Below are positions 16,255-24,513 of a stretch of DNA of 64,000 nucleotides, piece after piece. The first letter of the stretch is position 1; each line of letters starts with the position of its first letter. The notes beneath the pieces are model-generated. The model was not told the DNA's origin. It ran no database searches and was given only the letters and a program-made list of their open reading frames with translations. The position numbers were made by a program, and so were the translations under genes. The stretch lies in assembly GCF_029892565.1 (NCBI RefSeq), contig NZ_JARXVH010000016.1:1-64000 (forward strand). The letters run 5' to 3'. The stretch comes from Streptomyces pseudovenezuelae (GTDB taxonomy: Bacteria > Actinomycetota > Actinomycetes > Streptomycetales > Streptomycetaceae).

Positions 16255-17457
16255 GTGAGACGTCTTCGGGCATCCCTGGCCGCAGCCGCCGCGGTCACCA
16301 CCGTCGCGGCCTCCACGACCGCTCTCGTCGCGGCCAACGCCTCGGGCGCGACGACCGCGCTGAGCAACCGCTGGTACGCCGCCGCCCCGTACCTGATGCC
16401 GCTCGACAACAACCCGCCGGACGCGTCGGCCATCATGGACGCCACCGGTCTCAAGGCCTTCCAGCTCGCCTTCGTCCTCGCCCCCAACGGCGGTGGCTGT
16501 TCGCCGACTTGGGGCGGTACGTCCGCGGTCTCCTCGGACACCGCCGTACAGTCGGTCGTCAACACGATCCGCGCCAAGGGCGGCGACGTGTCGGTCTCCA
16601 TCGGCGGCTACGGGGGCACGAAGCTCGGCCAGGCCTGCTCGGACCCGGCCGCCACGGCGGCGGCGTACCAGCAGGTGATCACCAAGTACGGTCTGCACGC
16701 GATCGACTTCGACCTGGAGGAGCCGGAGTACGAGAACACGGCGGCCATCCACAACGAGATCGGCGCCGCCAAGATCCTCCAGCAGAACAACCCCGGGCTC
16801 TACGTCTCCGTCACCACGGCCGGCACGGCGGACGGCACGGGCTGGTTCGGCAAGCAGATGCTTCTGGAGGCGAAGTCGCAGGGGTTCACCCCGAACAACT
16901 TCTCCATCATGCCCTTCGACGGCGGCTTCAACGGCGCGGCCTCACAGACCAGCGCGCTCACCAACTTCAACTCGATCCTGCAGTCCACCTTCGGCTGGGA
17001 CCAGGCGACCGCGTACGCCCATGAGGGCTTCTCGGGCATGAACGGGCGCAGCGACACCGGGGAGTACTTCACCCAGAACGACTTCCAGACCGTGCTGGAC
17101 TTCGCCACCAGCCACAACATGGACCGGTTCACCTTCTGGTCGCTCAACCGGGACCGTCAGTGCGCCACGCCCGACAACGGCGGTGCCACGTCCGGCACTT
17201 GCTCCAGCGTGGCGCAGAGCGCCTGGGACTTCGCCAAGTACTCGGTGAAGTTCGCGGGAGTCACCCCGCCCACCTCTCCCCCGACGACGCCCCCGCCGTC
17301 CACCGGGTGCAAGACGGCGTGGAGTTCGGCCTCGGTCTATGTGCAGGGTGACGAGGCCTCCTACAACCACCACAACTGGAAGGCCAAGTGGTGGACCCAG
17401 AACGAGACACCCGGCGCCGCCGAGTGGGGTCCCTGGCAGGACGAGGGCTCCTGCTGA
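16255..17457 (+). CDS. Secreted GH18 chitinase with C-terminal chitin-binding module
   Basis: A 400-residue exported enzyme. The signal peptide is about residues 1-32 (LAAAAAVTTVAASTTALVAANASG). The GH18 domain follows to about 335, with SIGGYGG near 120 and the active-site strand YGLHAIDFDLEEPEYEN near 150. The catalytic Glu of the DxxDxDxE motif is present, but the first Asp position is His (HAIDFDLE). A Pro/Thr linker leads to a CBM5/12-type module of about 50 residues with paired Trp (WSSASVYVQGD, WKAKWWTQNETPG). The GTG at 16255 has GGAGG seven bases upstream, which decides the start. Expression is probably DasR-controlled. Confidence 0.93.
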   Translation: MRRLRASLAAAAAVTTVAASTTALVAANASGATTALSNRWYAAAPYLMPLDNNPPDASAIMDATGLKAFQLAFVLAPNGGGCSPTWGGTSAVSSDTAVQSVVNTIRAKGGDVSVSIGGYGGTKLGQACSDPAATAAAYQQVITKYGLHAIDFDLEEPEYENTAAIHNEIGAAKILQQNNPGLYVSVTTAGTADGTGWFGKQMLLEAKSQGFTPNNFSIMPFDGGFNGAASQTSALTNFNSILQSTFGWDQATAYAHEGFSGMNGRSDTGEYFTQNDFQTVLDFATSHNMDRFTFWSLNRDRQCATPDNGGATSGTCSSVAQSAWDFAKYSVKFAGVTPPTSPPTTPPPSTGCKTAWSSASVYVQGDEASYNHHNWKAKWWTQNETPGAAEWGPWQDEGSC

Positions 17458-17466
17458 CAGGCCGAT

Positions 17467-17495
17467 GGGCCCCGGCGGTCGTCTCGCCGGGGCCC
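17467..17495. terminator. Strong bidirectional terminator after the chitinase gene
   Basis: A perfect 11-bp GC stem (17467-17477 with 17485-17495) closes a 7-nt loop, GTCGTCT. It lies between the convergent chitinase and SH3-like protein genes, 10 bp after one stop and 18 bp after the other. Confidence 0.85.
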
Positions 17496-17512
17496 GCGGG
17501 TCGTGCGGTTCG

Positions 17513-17947
17513 TCAGCACTGCGGGATCTGGGACTTCCAGGTGGCGGGGCCGCCGGTGTCCAGGTACCAGTCGTTGACGTAGCCGTCGCCGATGCCGTTG
17601 TCGGCGTGCATCCAGTAGCGGTAGCCGTGGCCGTCCGCGTCCGGGTCGCCGGTGGTCCAGCAGTCCAGGCCGAGTTGGTCGCCGTTGTGGTAGCGGCTGA
17701 AGACCGGAGACTGCGAGGCGCTGTAGCGCGGGGCGGTGCGTACGACGAGTGCGGAGCCGGCGTCGATCCCGGTGACGTAGGCGCACTTGGCCCGGTCGCC
17801 GGAGATGCTGCACTCGTGGATCGCGGCGCCGGCCGGGCCGGCTCCGGTCAGCACGGTGGTGGCGGCGACGGCGAGCACGGCGCCCGCCGCGGCGAGGGCG
17901 CGGGGGCGGCGCGGCGACCGTACCGACCGCTGGGACTTGCTGTTCAC
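17513..17947 (-). CDS. Secreted SH3-like domain protein (paralog A)
   Basis: A 144-residue exported protein. A basic N-terminus (about residues 1-18) and hydrophobic core (ALAAAGAVLAVAATTVLTGAGPAGA) form a signal peptide. The mature part has four Cys and the pattern SALVVRTAPRYSAS, then CWTTGDPDADGHGYRYWM and GYVNDWYLDTGGPATW. The spacing and the VRTAP turn fit a bacterial SH3 domain. It shares most of these motifs with the next gene upstream, so the two are tandem duplicates. A role at the cell wall or outside the cell is likely, but the ligand is unknown. The stop is close to the chitinase terminator. Confidence 0.8.
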   Translation of the reverse strand: MNSKSQRSVRSPRRPRALAAAGAVLAVAATTVLTGAGPAGAAIHECSISGDRAKCAYVTGIDAGSALVVRTAPRYSASQSPVFSRYHNGDQLGLDCWTTGDPDADGHGYRYWMHADNGIGDGYVNDWYLDTGGPATWKSQIPQC

Positions 17948-17978
17948 AGGTGTTCGTTCCTTTCGCGGGCCGGCCGGT

Positions 17979-18389
17979 TCAGCACTGCGGGATCACGGGC
18001 TTCCAGGTGGCCGGGCCGCCGCTGTCCAGGTACCAGTCGTTGACGTAGCCGCTGGAGCTGCCGGTGGAGACGAGCATCCAGTAGCGGTAGCCGTGGCCGT
18101 CCGCGTCGGGGTCGCCGGTGGTCCAGCAGTTGAGCTCCAGCCACTGGCCGTTGCCCCAGCGGGCCACCGCGCCGGCGCTGTAGCGCGGGGCGGTGCGCAT
18201 CACCAGGGACGAGCCCGCGTTGATGCCGATCACCTGGGCACAGCGTGCGGGGTCTCCCGCTCCGGAACCCGGGCAGGCGCGGGGCGCGGCCTGGGCGGGC
18301 GTGGCCGCCAGCAGCCCGGCACCGGCCAGCAGGACGGCCGTACCGGCCGCGGCCCCCAGCCGGGAAGTGAGCAGTCGTGAGGTGGACAT
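17979..18389 (-). CDS. Secreted SH3-like domain protein (paralog B)
   Basis: A 136-residue exported protein with a signal peptide to about residue 34 (AAGTAVLLAGAGLLAATPAQAA). The mature part repeats the paralog A pattern: ARCAQVIGINAGSSLVMRTAPRYSAG, LNCWTTGDPDADGHGYRYWM, and GYVNDWYLDSGGPATWKPVIPQC. The segment DPDADGHGYRYWM is identical in both. The N-terminal part differs (RACPGSGAGDPARC), so duplication was followed by divergence outside the core. The two genes are 31 bp apart on the same strand and are probably cotranscribed. Confidence 0.8.
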   Translation of the reverse strand: MSTSRLLTSRLGAAAGTAVLLAGAGLLAATPAQAAPRACPGSGAGDPARCAQVIGINAGSSLVMRTAPRYSAGAVARWGNGQWLELNCWTTGDPDADGHGYRYWMLVSTGSSSGYVNDWYLDSGGPATWKPVIPQC

Positions 18390-18418
18390 CGGCCCCTCCG
18401 TTCGATCTTCGCCGGTGT

Positions 18419-18471
18419 CCCACCCTGGCAGCGAACAGGGAGCACCACATCCTGTGAACTGTCAGGGTGGG
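18419..18471 (-). terminator. Inverted repeat downstream of the asparagine synthase gene
   Basis: Thirteen-base arms (18419-18431 and 18459-18471, one G-U pair) are separated by 27 nt. They lie 20 bp after the stop of the asparagine synthase gene and before the SH3-like operon start at 18389. A terminator is most likely, though the long loop also allows an operator for the paralog pair. Confidence 0.5.
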
Positions 18472-18491
18472 GCGGGGAACCGCAGAGTCGC

Positions 18492-20333
18492 TCAGGCCGT
18501 CCTGACGTCCGGGCGGTAGATGTCGAGCCACTGGGCGAGGTCGAGCGTGCGCTCCAGACCCCGCCGCTCGGGCTGGGTGTTCACGGGCGCGTCGCGGTGG
18601 GCGACGCGGTGCAGGCGGTCGCGGTCCACGACATCGAAGACCGGGTGGGCGGGTTGCGCGAGTAGGTCCTTGGCCTGGTCCTGGAGCGCGGCCGCGTACT
18701 TGGGGTCCTGCGTGGAGGGATACGGGCTCTTGACCCTGTCGTACACGGACTGCGGGAGCACGTCGGCGGTCGCCTCCCTGAGCAGGCTCTTCTCCCTGCC
18801 GTCGAAGGACTTCAGCGCCCAGGGCGCGTTGTAGACGTACTCGACGAGCCGGTGGTCGCAGAACGGGACCCGCACTTCGAGGCCGACGGCCATGCTCGCG
18901 CGGTCCTTGCGGTCGAGCAGGACGCGGACGAAGCGGGTGAGGTGGAGATGGCTGATCCGTCGCATCCGGTACTCGAAGTCGCTCTCGCCGTCGAGGCGTT
19001 GGATGCCCTGGACGGCCGTGCGGTAGCCGTCGGCGACGTATCCGTTCAGGTCGAGTGCGGCCAGGAGGTCGGGTCGCAGCACCTCGGCGTCCTCGCCGAA
19101 GTGGCGGCCGAAGCGCACGAGCCAGGGGAAGGTGGTGCCGCGCCGGGCCTCCTCGTCGAAGAACTGCAGGTAGCCGCCGAAGACCTCGTCGGCGGACTCG
19201 CCGGACAGGGCGACGGTCGACTGGTCGCGGATGGCCCGGAACAGCAGGTACAGCGAGGCGTCCATGTCGCCCATACCGGCGGGCAGATCGCGGGCCCGGA
19301 TCACCTTCGCGCGGACGTCGGGGTCGGCGAGCGCCTGTGCGTCCAGCACGATGTCCTGGTGTTCGGTGTGCGCGGTGCGTGCCACGTCGTGGACGAACGG
19401 GGTGTCGGGGGTGCCGCGGAGTTCGTCGGCGACGAAGGCGTCCGCCTGGCCCACGAAGTCGACGGCGAAGCTGCGCACCTTCTCGCCCCGCTCACCGAGT
19501 TGGCGGGCGGCGATCGCGGTCATGGCGGAGGAGTCGAGGCCGCCGGAGAGCAGAGTGCAGCGGGGCACGTCGGCGACGAGTTGGCGGCGGACGATGTCGT
19601 CGAGCAGGGAGCGGACCGTGGCGACGGTGGTGTCGCGGTCGTCGGAGTGCGGCCGGGTCTCCAACTCCCAGTAGACACGGTGGCTCAGGCCCGAGCGGTC
19701 GACGGTGACGACGGTGCCGGGTTCGACCTCCGCCATGCCGTCCCAGACAGCGTGCCCCGGCGTCTTGATCATGGTGAACAGCTCGCGCAGCCCGTCCAGG
19801 GTGACGCGCGCGGGGGCCAGGGGGTTGGCGAGGATCGCCTTGGGTTCGGACCCGAACAGGACGCCGTCGGGCGTCGGGTAGTAGTAGAAGGGCTTGATGC
19901 CCATGCGGTCCCGGATCATCACCAGCTTGTCCTGCCGGCCGTCCCAGACGGCGAACGCGTACATGCCGTTGAGCCGCTCCGCGATCCGGTCGCCCCATTC
20001 GAGGTAGCCGCGCAGCACCACCTCGGTGTCGGAGTCGGTGGTGAACCGGTGGCCCCGGCCGATGAGTTCACGGCGCAGTTCGGTGAAGTTGTACGTCTCT
20101 CCCGAGTAGACGAGTGCCACGGTCCCGTGCGGGGTGTCGGCGCTCATCGGCTGCCGTCCGCCGGGCAGGTCGATGATCGCGAGCCTGCGGTGCCCGAGCG
20201 CCGCCGGCCCCTGCACCCAGGCGCCGCGGTCGTCGGGGCCGCGGCAGGCCATCGTCTCGGTCATTGCATCCAATGTGGCGGCCTCGTAGCGCAGGTCGCG
20301 GTCGAAGGAGATCCAGCCGGTGATGCCGCACAT
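18492..20333 (-). CDS. asnB: Asparagine synthase, glutamine-hydrolysing
   Basis: A 613-residue two-domain amidotransferase that makes asparagine from aspartate, using ATP and glutamine. Cys2 of MCGITGW is the glutaminase nucleophile, which fixes the start at 20333 (GGGAGG upstream). The N-terminal glutaminase domain runs to about residue 200 (RGPDDRGAW, HRRLAIIDL). The synthase domain carries the ATP loop LSGGLDSSAM near 250, and LSGESADEVFGGY near 360. The C-terminus has DRKDRASMAVGLEVRVPFCDHRLVEY, a normal family motif. It is not in an amino-acid operon here. Some Streptomyces paralogs amidate natural products or cell-wall components, but nothing in the neighbourhood supports that. Confidence 0.93.
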   Translation of the reverse strand: MCGITGWISFDRDLRYEAATLDAMTETMACRGPDDRGAWVQGPAALGHRRLAIIDLPGGRQPMSADTPHGTVALVYSGETYNFTELRRELIGRGHRFTTDSDTEVVLRGYLEWGDRIAERLNGMYAFAVWDGRQDKLVMIRDRMGIKPFYYYPTPDGVLFGSEPKAILANPLAPARVTLDGLRELFTMIKTPGHAVWDGMAEVEPGTVVTVDRSGLSHRVYWELETRPHSDDRDTTVATVRSLLDDIVRRQLVADVPRCTLLSGGLDSSAMTAIAARQLGERGEKVRSFAVDFVGQADAFVADELRGTPDTPFVHDVARTAHTEHQDIVLDAQALADPDVRAKVIRARDLPAGMGDMDASLYLLFRAIRDQSTVALSGESADEVFGGYLQFFDEEARRGTTFPWLVRFGRHFGEDAEVLRPDLLAALDLNGYVADGYRTAVQGIQRLDGESDFEYRMRRISHLHLTRFVRVLLDRKDRASMAVGLEVRVPFCDHRLVEYVYNAPWALKSFDGREKSLLREATADVLPQSVYDRVKSPYPSTQDPKYAAALQDQAKDLLAQPAHPVFDVVDRDRLHRVAHRDAPVNTQPERRGLERTLDLAQWLDIYRPDVRTA

Positions 20334-20664
20334 ACGTTGCCTCCCGCTCCGAGTCCGCCCGGGGCGCCGCTCTGACCTGCGACGGCCTGCAACTACGTGC
20401 AGGCGATCACGCCCCATGAGCAAACAAGATGTATTCACCATCCATATGCGAGGGTGCGCCGCACTCCCCGGGTCGGTCAACACGGCCGTAACACGGGCGG
20501 GCCGTCCTACCCGGCGTTTTCAGCCTCACTTTGCATGCGCGAAACCCGTGAAGCCCCGCACCACCGGGTCGACCTCATCGGAAATCGGCCACAGGCAAAG
20601 ACTTCCCCACCTCTGAGCCGGTGGGGCTACGCCGGCGGTTGCGGCGCCGGTGAGGCGTGGGCGT
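20334..20664. other. Gene-free region upstream of the asparagine synthase
   Basis: A 331-bp stretch between the asparagine synthase start and the 3' end of the STAND ATPase gene. It should hold the asnB promoter. I see no clear promoter hexamers, strong hairpin or convincing gene. Confidence 0.5.
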
Positions 20665-22725
20665 TCACCGTCCCGGAGGCGTGCGGCCCAGGAGTTCCCA
20701 CGTGATCGCGCCGGGTCCGCGCAGCATCGCGCGCGCCGCGGCCTCGTCGTAGCCGGCGTCACCGAGCTGCGAGCGGGCGGTCGCCTCGTACCGGTCCCGT
20801 ACCGGACCAAGCTCCGGTGTGCCGCGCTGCGGATGGCCGACCGCGTTCCAGTACCGCTCGGCGGCCGTGTGTGCGGCGACGGCACGCTCGGCCGCGCCCT
20901 GGGCGGCGAGGGCGGACGCGAGCAGGTCGAGACCGAGGGCCAGTCCGAAACTGTCCCCGATCCGCAGCTTGCCCTCCAGCATGGAGATGGCGTGGGCGGT
21001 GGCGCTGTCGGCGCGGTCCTCGAACAACGCGATCAGGGCGAGCTGGTAGTCGGCGTAGGAACGGGTCCACCACTCCCCTCGTTCCATGGACTCCCGGCGC
21101 AGTTCCTCGGCGCCCTCACGCGCACGGTCGAGGAGTCCGCGCGCGGTGTGCGCGAACACGCGCGCCAGGCGGCACATTGCCCGGGGCGCCGCGAGAGCAG
21201 GCCATCCGCCGGTCTGCGTGCGGGCCGGCGATCCGCCGACCTGCGCGAGGGCCGTGTCCACGACGTGCTCGGCGGCGAGTGGACGGCCGCCGAGCAGGTG
21301 GGTCAGCGCGAGCAGGTAGGCCGCCCGCAGCACCGCGTCGGTGTCACCGGTCTGCTCCGCCTGGTGGCGGCAGGCGCGGGCCAGATCGCGTCCGGCCTCG
21401 TGCTCGCCGCGCAGGACTCTGACGACCCCCAGCGCCCACAGCGCCCTGTTGCGGGCCGGGCCGGGAGCGGAGGACAACCGCAGCGCCTCTTCGAGATACC
21501 GGTCGGCTTCAGGCAGATGACCGCAGCAGCTCCAGAAGAAGCCGAGGTGGCCGGCCATCTCCACGGCCGCTTCGGGGTCCGTGGCCAGCAGGTGGTCCAG
21601 AGCGGAGCAGAGATCGACGTGGGAGGCGCTGATCCACCGGTACCAGTGGACCTGGTCGGCTCCGAACCAGGCCTGGTCGGCCCGCCGCGCCGTCCGCGCG
21701 TGATGGAGGGCATGCCGGTCGTCGATCCGGTCGGACTCCGCCAGGGCATCGAGCCACATCCGGCCGTACTCACGGACGGTGTCCAGCATGCGATAGCACT
21801 CCCGGGACCGCGTGAGCACGGATTTGCGCACCAGCCCGGCCAGCGCCGCCTCCACGTCCTCCGGCGCGAGCGGGCCGCCCGTGCACACCTCGCGTACGGC
21901 GTCGGCGCCCATCGGCCCTCGGAACGCCGACACCCGCGCCCACAGCAGGCGTTCGGCGGGAGCGCACAGCTCGTGGCTCCAGCCGATGGTCGTCCGCAGC
22001 GCCTGATGCCGGCGGGGTCCGCCACGAGGTCGGGGCGTCTGGAGGTCGAGCAACTGGGCGAGTTCGCGGTCCACTTGGTGGATGTCACGCTCGGCCAGTT
22101 GACCCGAGGCCAGTTCGATCGCCAGCGGGACGCCTTCGAGACGCGCGCACAGCCGGGTCGCCGCCATCATGTCCGCCGTACCCGTCAGTGGTCGGCCCGC
22201 GTCGTCGGCCAGCCGTTCCAGCAAGCTCAGCGCATCGGACCCGAAGGGCAACGGACCCAGCGCGACGCACCGTTCACCGGGCACGCCGAGCGGCTCCCTG
22301 CTGGTGACCAGCACGCTCACCTTCGGGCATTCCCGCAGCAGTTGAGACACGAGGGACCGGCACCCGTCCAGGAGGTGCTCGCACGAGTCCAGGACGAGAA
22401 GCGGATCCTCGTCCGCCAGCCACCCGCCCAGGGCGTCGAGGGGGACGGCCGGGGTGTGGTCGGCGAAACCGAGCGCGTCGGCCACCGCGGCCACCAGCAG
22501 CCGGTCGTCGGGGAGTTGCCACAGATCGGCCCACGCCACCTCACGGCCCGTCGCCTCACGGAACCCGTGCGCGGCGTGCAGAGACAGCCTGCTCTTCCCG
22601 ACACCTCCGGCCCCGGTCAGGGAGATCAAGCGGTGCTCACGGAGGGCATCGGTGAGAGCGGGCAACTCGCGCTCGCGGCCGACGAATCCGGGAAGAACGG
22701 GCGGTAGGTGGTACGACACGGACAC
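20665..22725 (-). CDS. STAND-type AAA ATPase with TPR-like tail, no recognisable DNA-binding domain
   Basis: A 686-residue signal-transduction ATPase. It begins directly with the linker PGFVGRERELPAL, followed by Walker A TGAGGVGKSRLSL near residue 40, Walker B LLVLDSCEHLL near 110, and the sensor VTSREPLG near 140. VRKSVLTRS.CYRMLDTVREYGR near 300 is the winged-helix linker typical of AfsR/LuxR-type STAND proteins. The rest is helical TPR-like repeats. The usual effector is missing: there is no N-terminal BTAD/OmpR-type domain and no C-terminal LuxR helix-turn-helix, because the protein ends AMLRGPGAITWELLGRTPPGR. The GTG at 22725 is the start (an alternative GTG lies two codons in). It may act through protein partners. 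Confidence 0.8.
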   Translation of the reverse strand: MSVSYHLPPVLPGFVGRERELPALTDALREHRLISLTGAGGVGKSRLSLHAAHGFREATGREVAWADLWQLPDDRLLVAAVADALGFADHTPAVPLDALGGWLADEDPLLVLDSCEHLLDGCRSLVSQLLRECPKVSVLVTSREPLGVPGERCVALGPLPFGSDALSLLERLADDAGRPLTGTADMMAATRLCARLEGVPLAIELASGQLAERDIHQVDRELAQLLDLQTPRPRGGPRRHQALRTTIGWSHELCAPAERLLWARVSAFRGPMGADAVREVCTGGPLAPEDVEAALAGLVRKSVLTRSRECYRMLDTVREYGRMWLDALAESDRIDDRHALHHARTARRADQAWFGADQVHWYRWISASHVDLCSALDHLLATDPEAAVEMAGHLGFFWSCCGHLPEADRYLEEALRLSSAPGPARNRALWALGVVRVLRGEHEAGRDLARACRHQAEQTGDTDAVLRAAYLLALTHLLGGRPLAAEHVVDTALAQVGGSPARTQTGGWPALAAPRAMCRLARVFAHTARGLLDRAREGAEELRRESMERGEWWTRSYADYQLALIALFEDRADSATAHAISMLEGKLRIGDSFGLALGLDLLASALAAQGAAERAVAAHTAAERYWNAVGHPQRGTPELGPVRDRYEATARSQLGDAGYDEAAARAMLRGPGAITWELLGRTPPGR

Positions 22726-22933
22726 AGTGTCCCGCGCCTCGGCGCCAGGCGTGCACCGATTCGACTCACGGTGACTTGCCAGGGTTCATCGCGCGACAGC
22801 CGGGCCAACCGCCCCACGCCCTCCGGCCAACGGAACCGTACCCCTTTTCGATTCACCCTCTGTCCTCCCCCCGCCACTGGCCGTACACTGTCAAGTCAGG
22901 GAAATTCAGGCGTGATTGACTGGGGGAGCCGTC

Positions 22934-24490
22934 ATGTCCTGGGACCATGAGGCACGTCCGGATGTTGTCGTTCCACCTATGCCGACCGCCCCACCACCCG
23001 CTCCGGCGGACCCGTGGCGGGCCTTCGCGGTGGCCTTCCTCAACCTCAGCGGACTCGGACTCGGGTATGCCCTCGTCCGCCGCTGGGGGTTGATGATCGC
23101 GTGCCTGGCCGCGACGGGAATCCTGCTCGTCGTGGCGCTGCCCGCGGATCCGAACGGGGTCCCCGGCCCCTTGGTCGTGCTCTACCTGATCCTCCTGGTG
23201 GCGGCAGCCGCGCACGGTGCGTGGCTGGGGCTGCGGACGCGGCTTGCGTGGCCGCCGAATCCTCTGGTCGCGGCCGGGCTCGGCATCGTGCTGCTGGCCG
23301 TCCCGGCCGGTGGCGTCGTGTTGTACGACGGGGCGCGTGACGAGGCCACCGAGCAGATGCTCCTCGACCGGCTGGAGCAGGCGAACGAGCTGGTCACATC
23401 GGGCGGCACGCGACCCTTCGAACTGGCGCAGACGGAATACCGCCAGGCGCTGACCATCTACCACGGGCTGACCGCGGACCACCCGGCGTCACGAGCCGCC
23501 GCGCGAGTGCCGGACCGTCTCAAGACCTACTACTCCACTGTCGCCGCCCCCTACTCGGAGCAGAACTACTGCGGGGCCGTACCGCCGTTGAAGTACCTCC
23601 GTACCGTCCCCCGCACGATGGACAAGAAGGCACTCGGGTCCCTGTCCACCTGGCCCGACGACCGGCTGGCCACCTCGCTCTACGAGTGTGCGGCAACGTC
23701 GATGAGCGGCCGCACCGCGGACTGGCCCACGCAGTTCGGCGAGTTGCTGTCGACGTTCCCGAACTCCGAGCAGGCCAAGAAGGTCGAGCCCGCGATCGCC
23801 GCCGAGGTCGGCAAGGCGGTCAAGTCCGTACGCGGCAACGATCCCTGCGCTGCCGTCGAGCGACTGGACTCCCTGTCCACGCAGATTCGTGGCGTGTCCG
23901 GGGAGCAGGCCGGGCTGACCGACGCTCTCGACAAGGACGCCGACCGGGCCGACCGGAGCGCGACGTCGGGCACCTACAACTGCGGTGTGGACCAGTACAA
24001 GGACGGCAGTTTCAGCGAGGCCATCACCTCCATGAACAAGTTCATCAAGGACAACCCCGGCAGCGCGAACCGGAGTCGCGCCCGGAAGATCGCCATCGCC
24101 GCGGAGGTCGCCGAGACGGTGCCCGCGGCCGGCAAGCGCCTGCCGACCACGAGATCGGGCGGAAGCATCACCGTCACGGTCAAGAACGACAGCCCCGACG
24201 ACATCACCGTCATGTACACCGGACCGGTGACCGGAAGCTTCAGCCTCAAGGCCTGTGGCAGTTGCTCCACCTACTCCTCGCTGCTCACCTCTCTCGGGTC
24301 CAACTCGGAACCGTGCAGCGACAGCGGCAAGAACTACCCGCAGAAGACCATCCGACTGCCCGCCGGCACCACCTACTTCGTCCACAAGTCCCAGACCGGA
24401 CTAGGCAAGTCCCCGGCCTCGGACACCGCCAAGCTGACGCCGGGCTACATCTACACCGAGTGCGCCTACACGACGAGCCTCGGCTACTGA
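22934..24490 (+). CDS. Membrane protein with long extracytoplasmic repeat-containing tail
   Basis: A 518-residue protein of unrecognised family. A Pro-rich cytoplasmic start is followed by about four transmembrane helices (residues ~20-140: FLNLSGLGLGYALV, LMIACLAATGILLVVALPA, VVLYLILLVAAAAHGAWL, LVAAGLGIVLLAVPAGGVVLY). A long outer region follows, with TPR-like helices (QTEYRQALTIYHGLTADHPAS, GSFSEAITSMNKFIKDNPG) and regularly spaced Cys residues (YCGAV, ECAAT, PCAAV, NCGV). The C-terminal beta-rich domain (SGGSITVTVKNDSPDDITVMYTG) has four more Cys. The ATG at 22934 has a GGGGGAG ribosome site. Its gene converges with a TrkA-type channel gene, 23 bp apart. Confidence 0.8.
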   Translation: MSWDHEARPDVVVPPMPTAPPPAPADPWRAFAVAFLNLSGLGLGYALVRRWGLMIACLAATGILLVVALPADPNGVPGPLVVLYLILLVAAAAHGAWLGLRTRLAWPPNPLVAAGLGIVLLAVPAGGVVLYDGARDEATEQMLLDRLEQANELVTSGGTRPFELAQTEYRQALTIYHGLTADHPASRAAARVPDRLKTYYSTVAAPYSEQNYCGAVPPLKYLRTVPRTMDKKALGSLSTWPDDRLATSLYECAATSMSGRTADWPTQFGELLSTFPNSEQAKKVEPAIAAEVGKAVKSVRGNDPCAAVERLDSLSTQIRGVSGEQAGLTDALDKDADRADRSATSGTYNCGVDQYKDGSFSEAITSMNKFIKDNPGSANRSRARKIAIAAEVAETVPAAGKRLPTTRSGGSITVTVKNDSPDDITVMYTGPVTGSFSLKACGSCSTYSSLLTSLGSNSEPCSDSGKNYPQKTIRLPAGTTYFVHKSQTGLGKSPASDTAKLTPGYIYTECAYTTSLGY

Positions 24491-24513
24491 CGCTGCTGAG
24501 CAGAGCGGCGGTG

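Noticed and set aside
18492..20333. asnB as part of a lasso peptide or other natural-product cluster
   Set aside because: No precursor peptide, protease or biosynthetic partner lies nearby; it is better read as a free-standing asparagine synthase.
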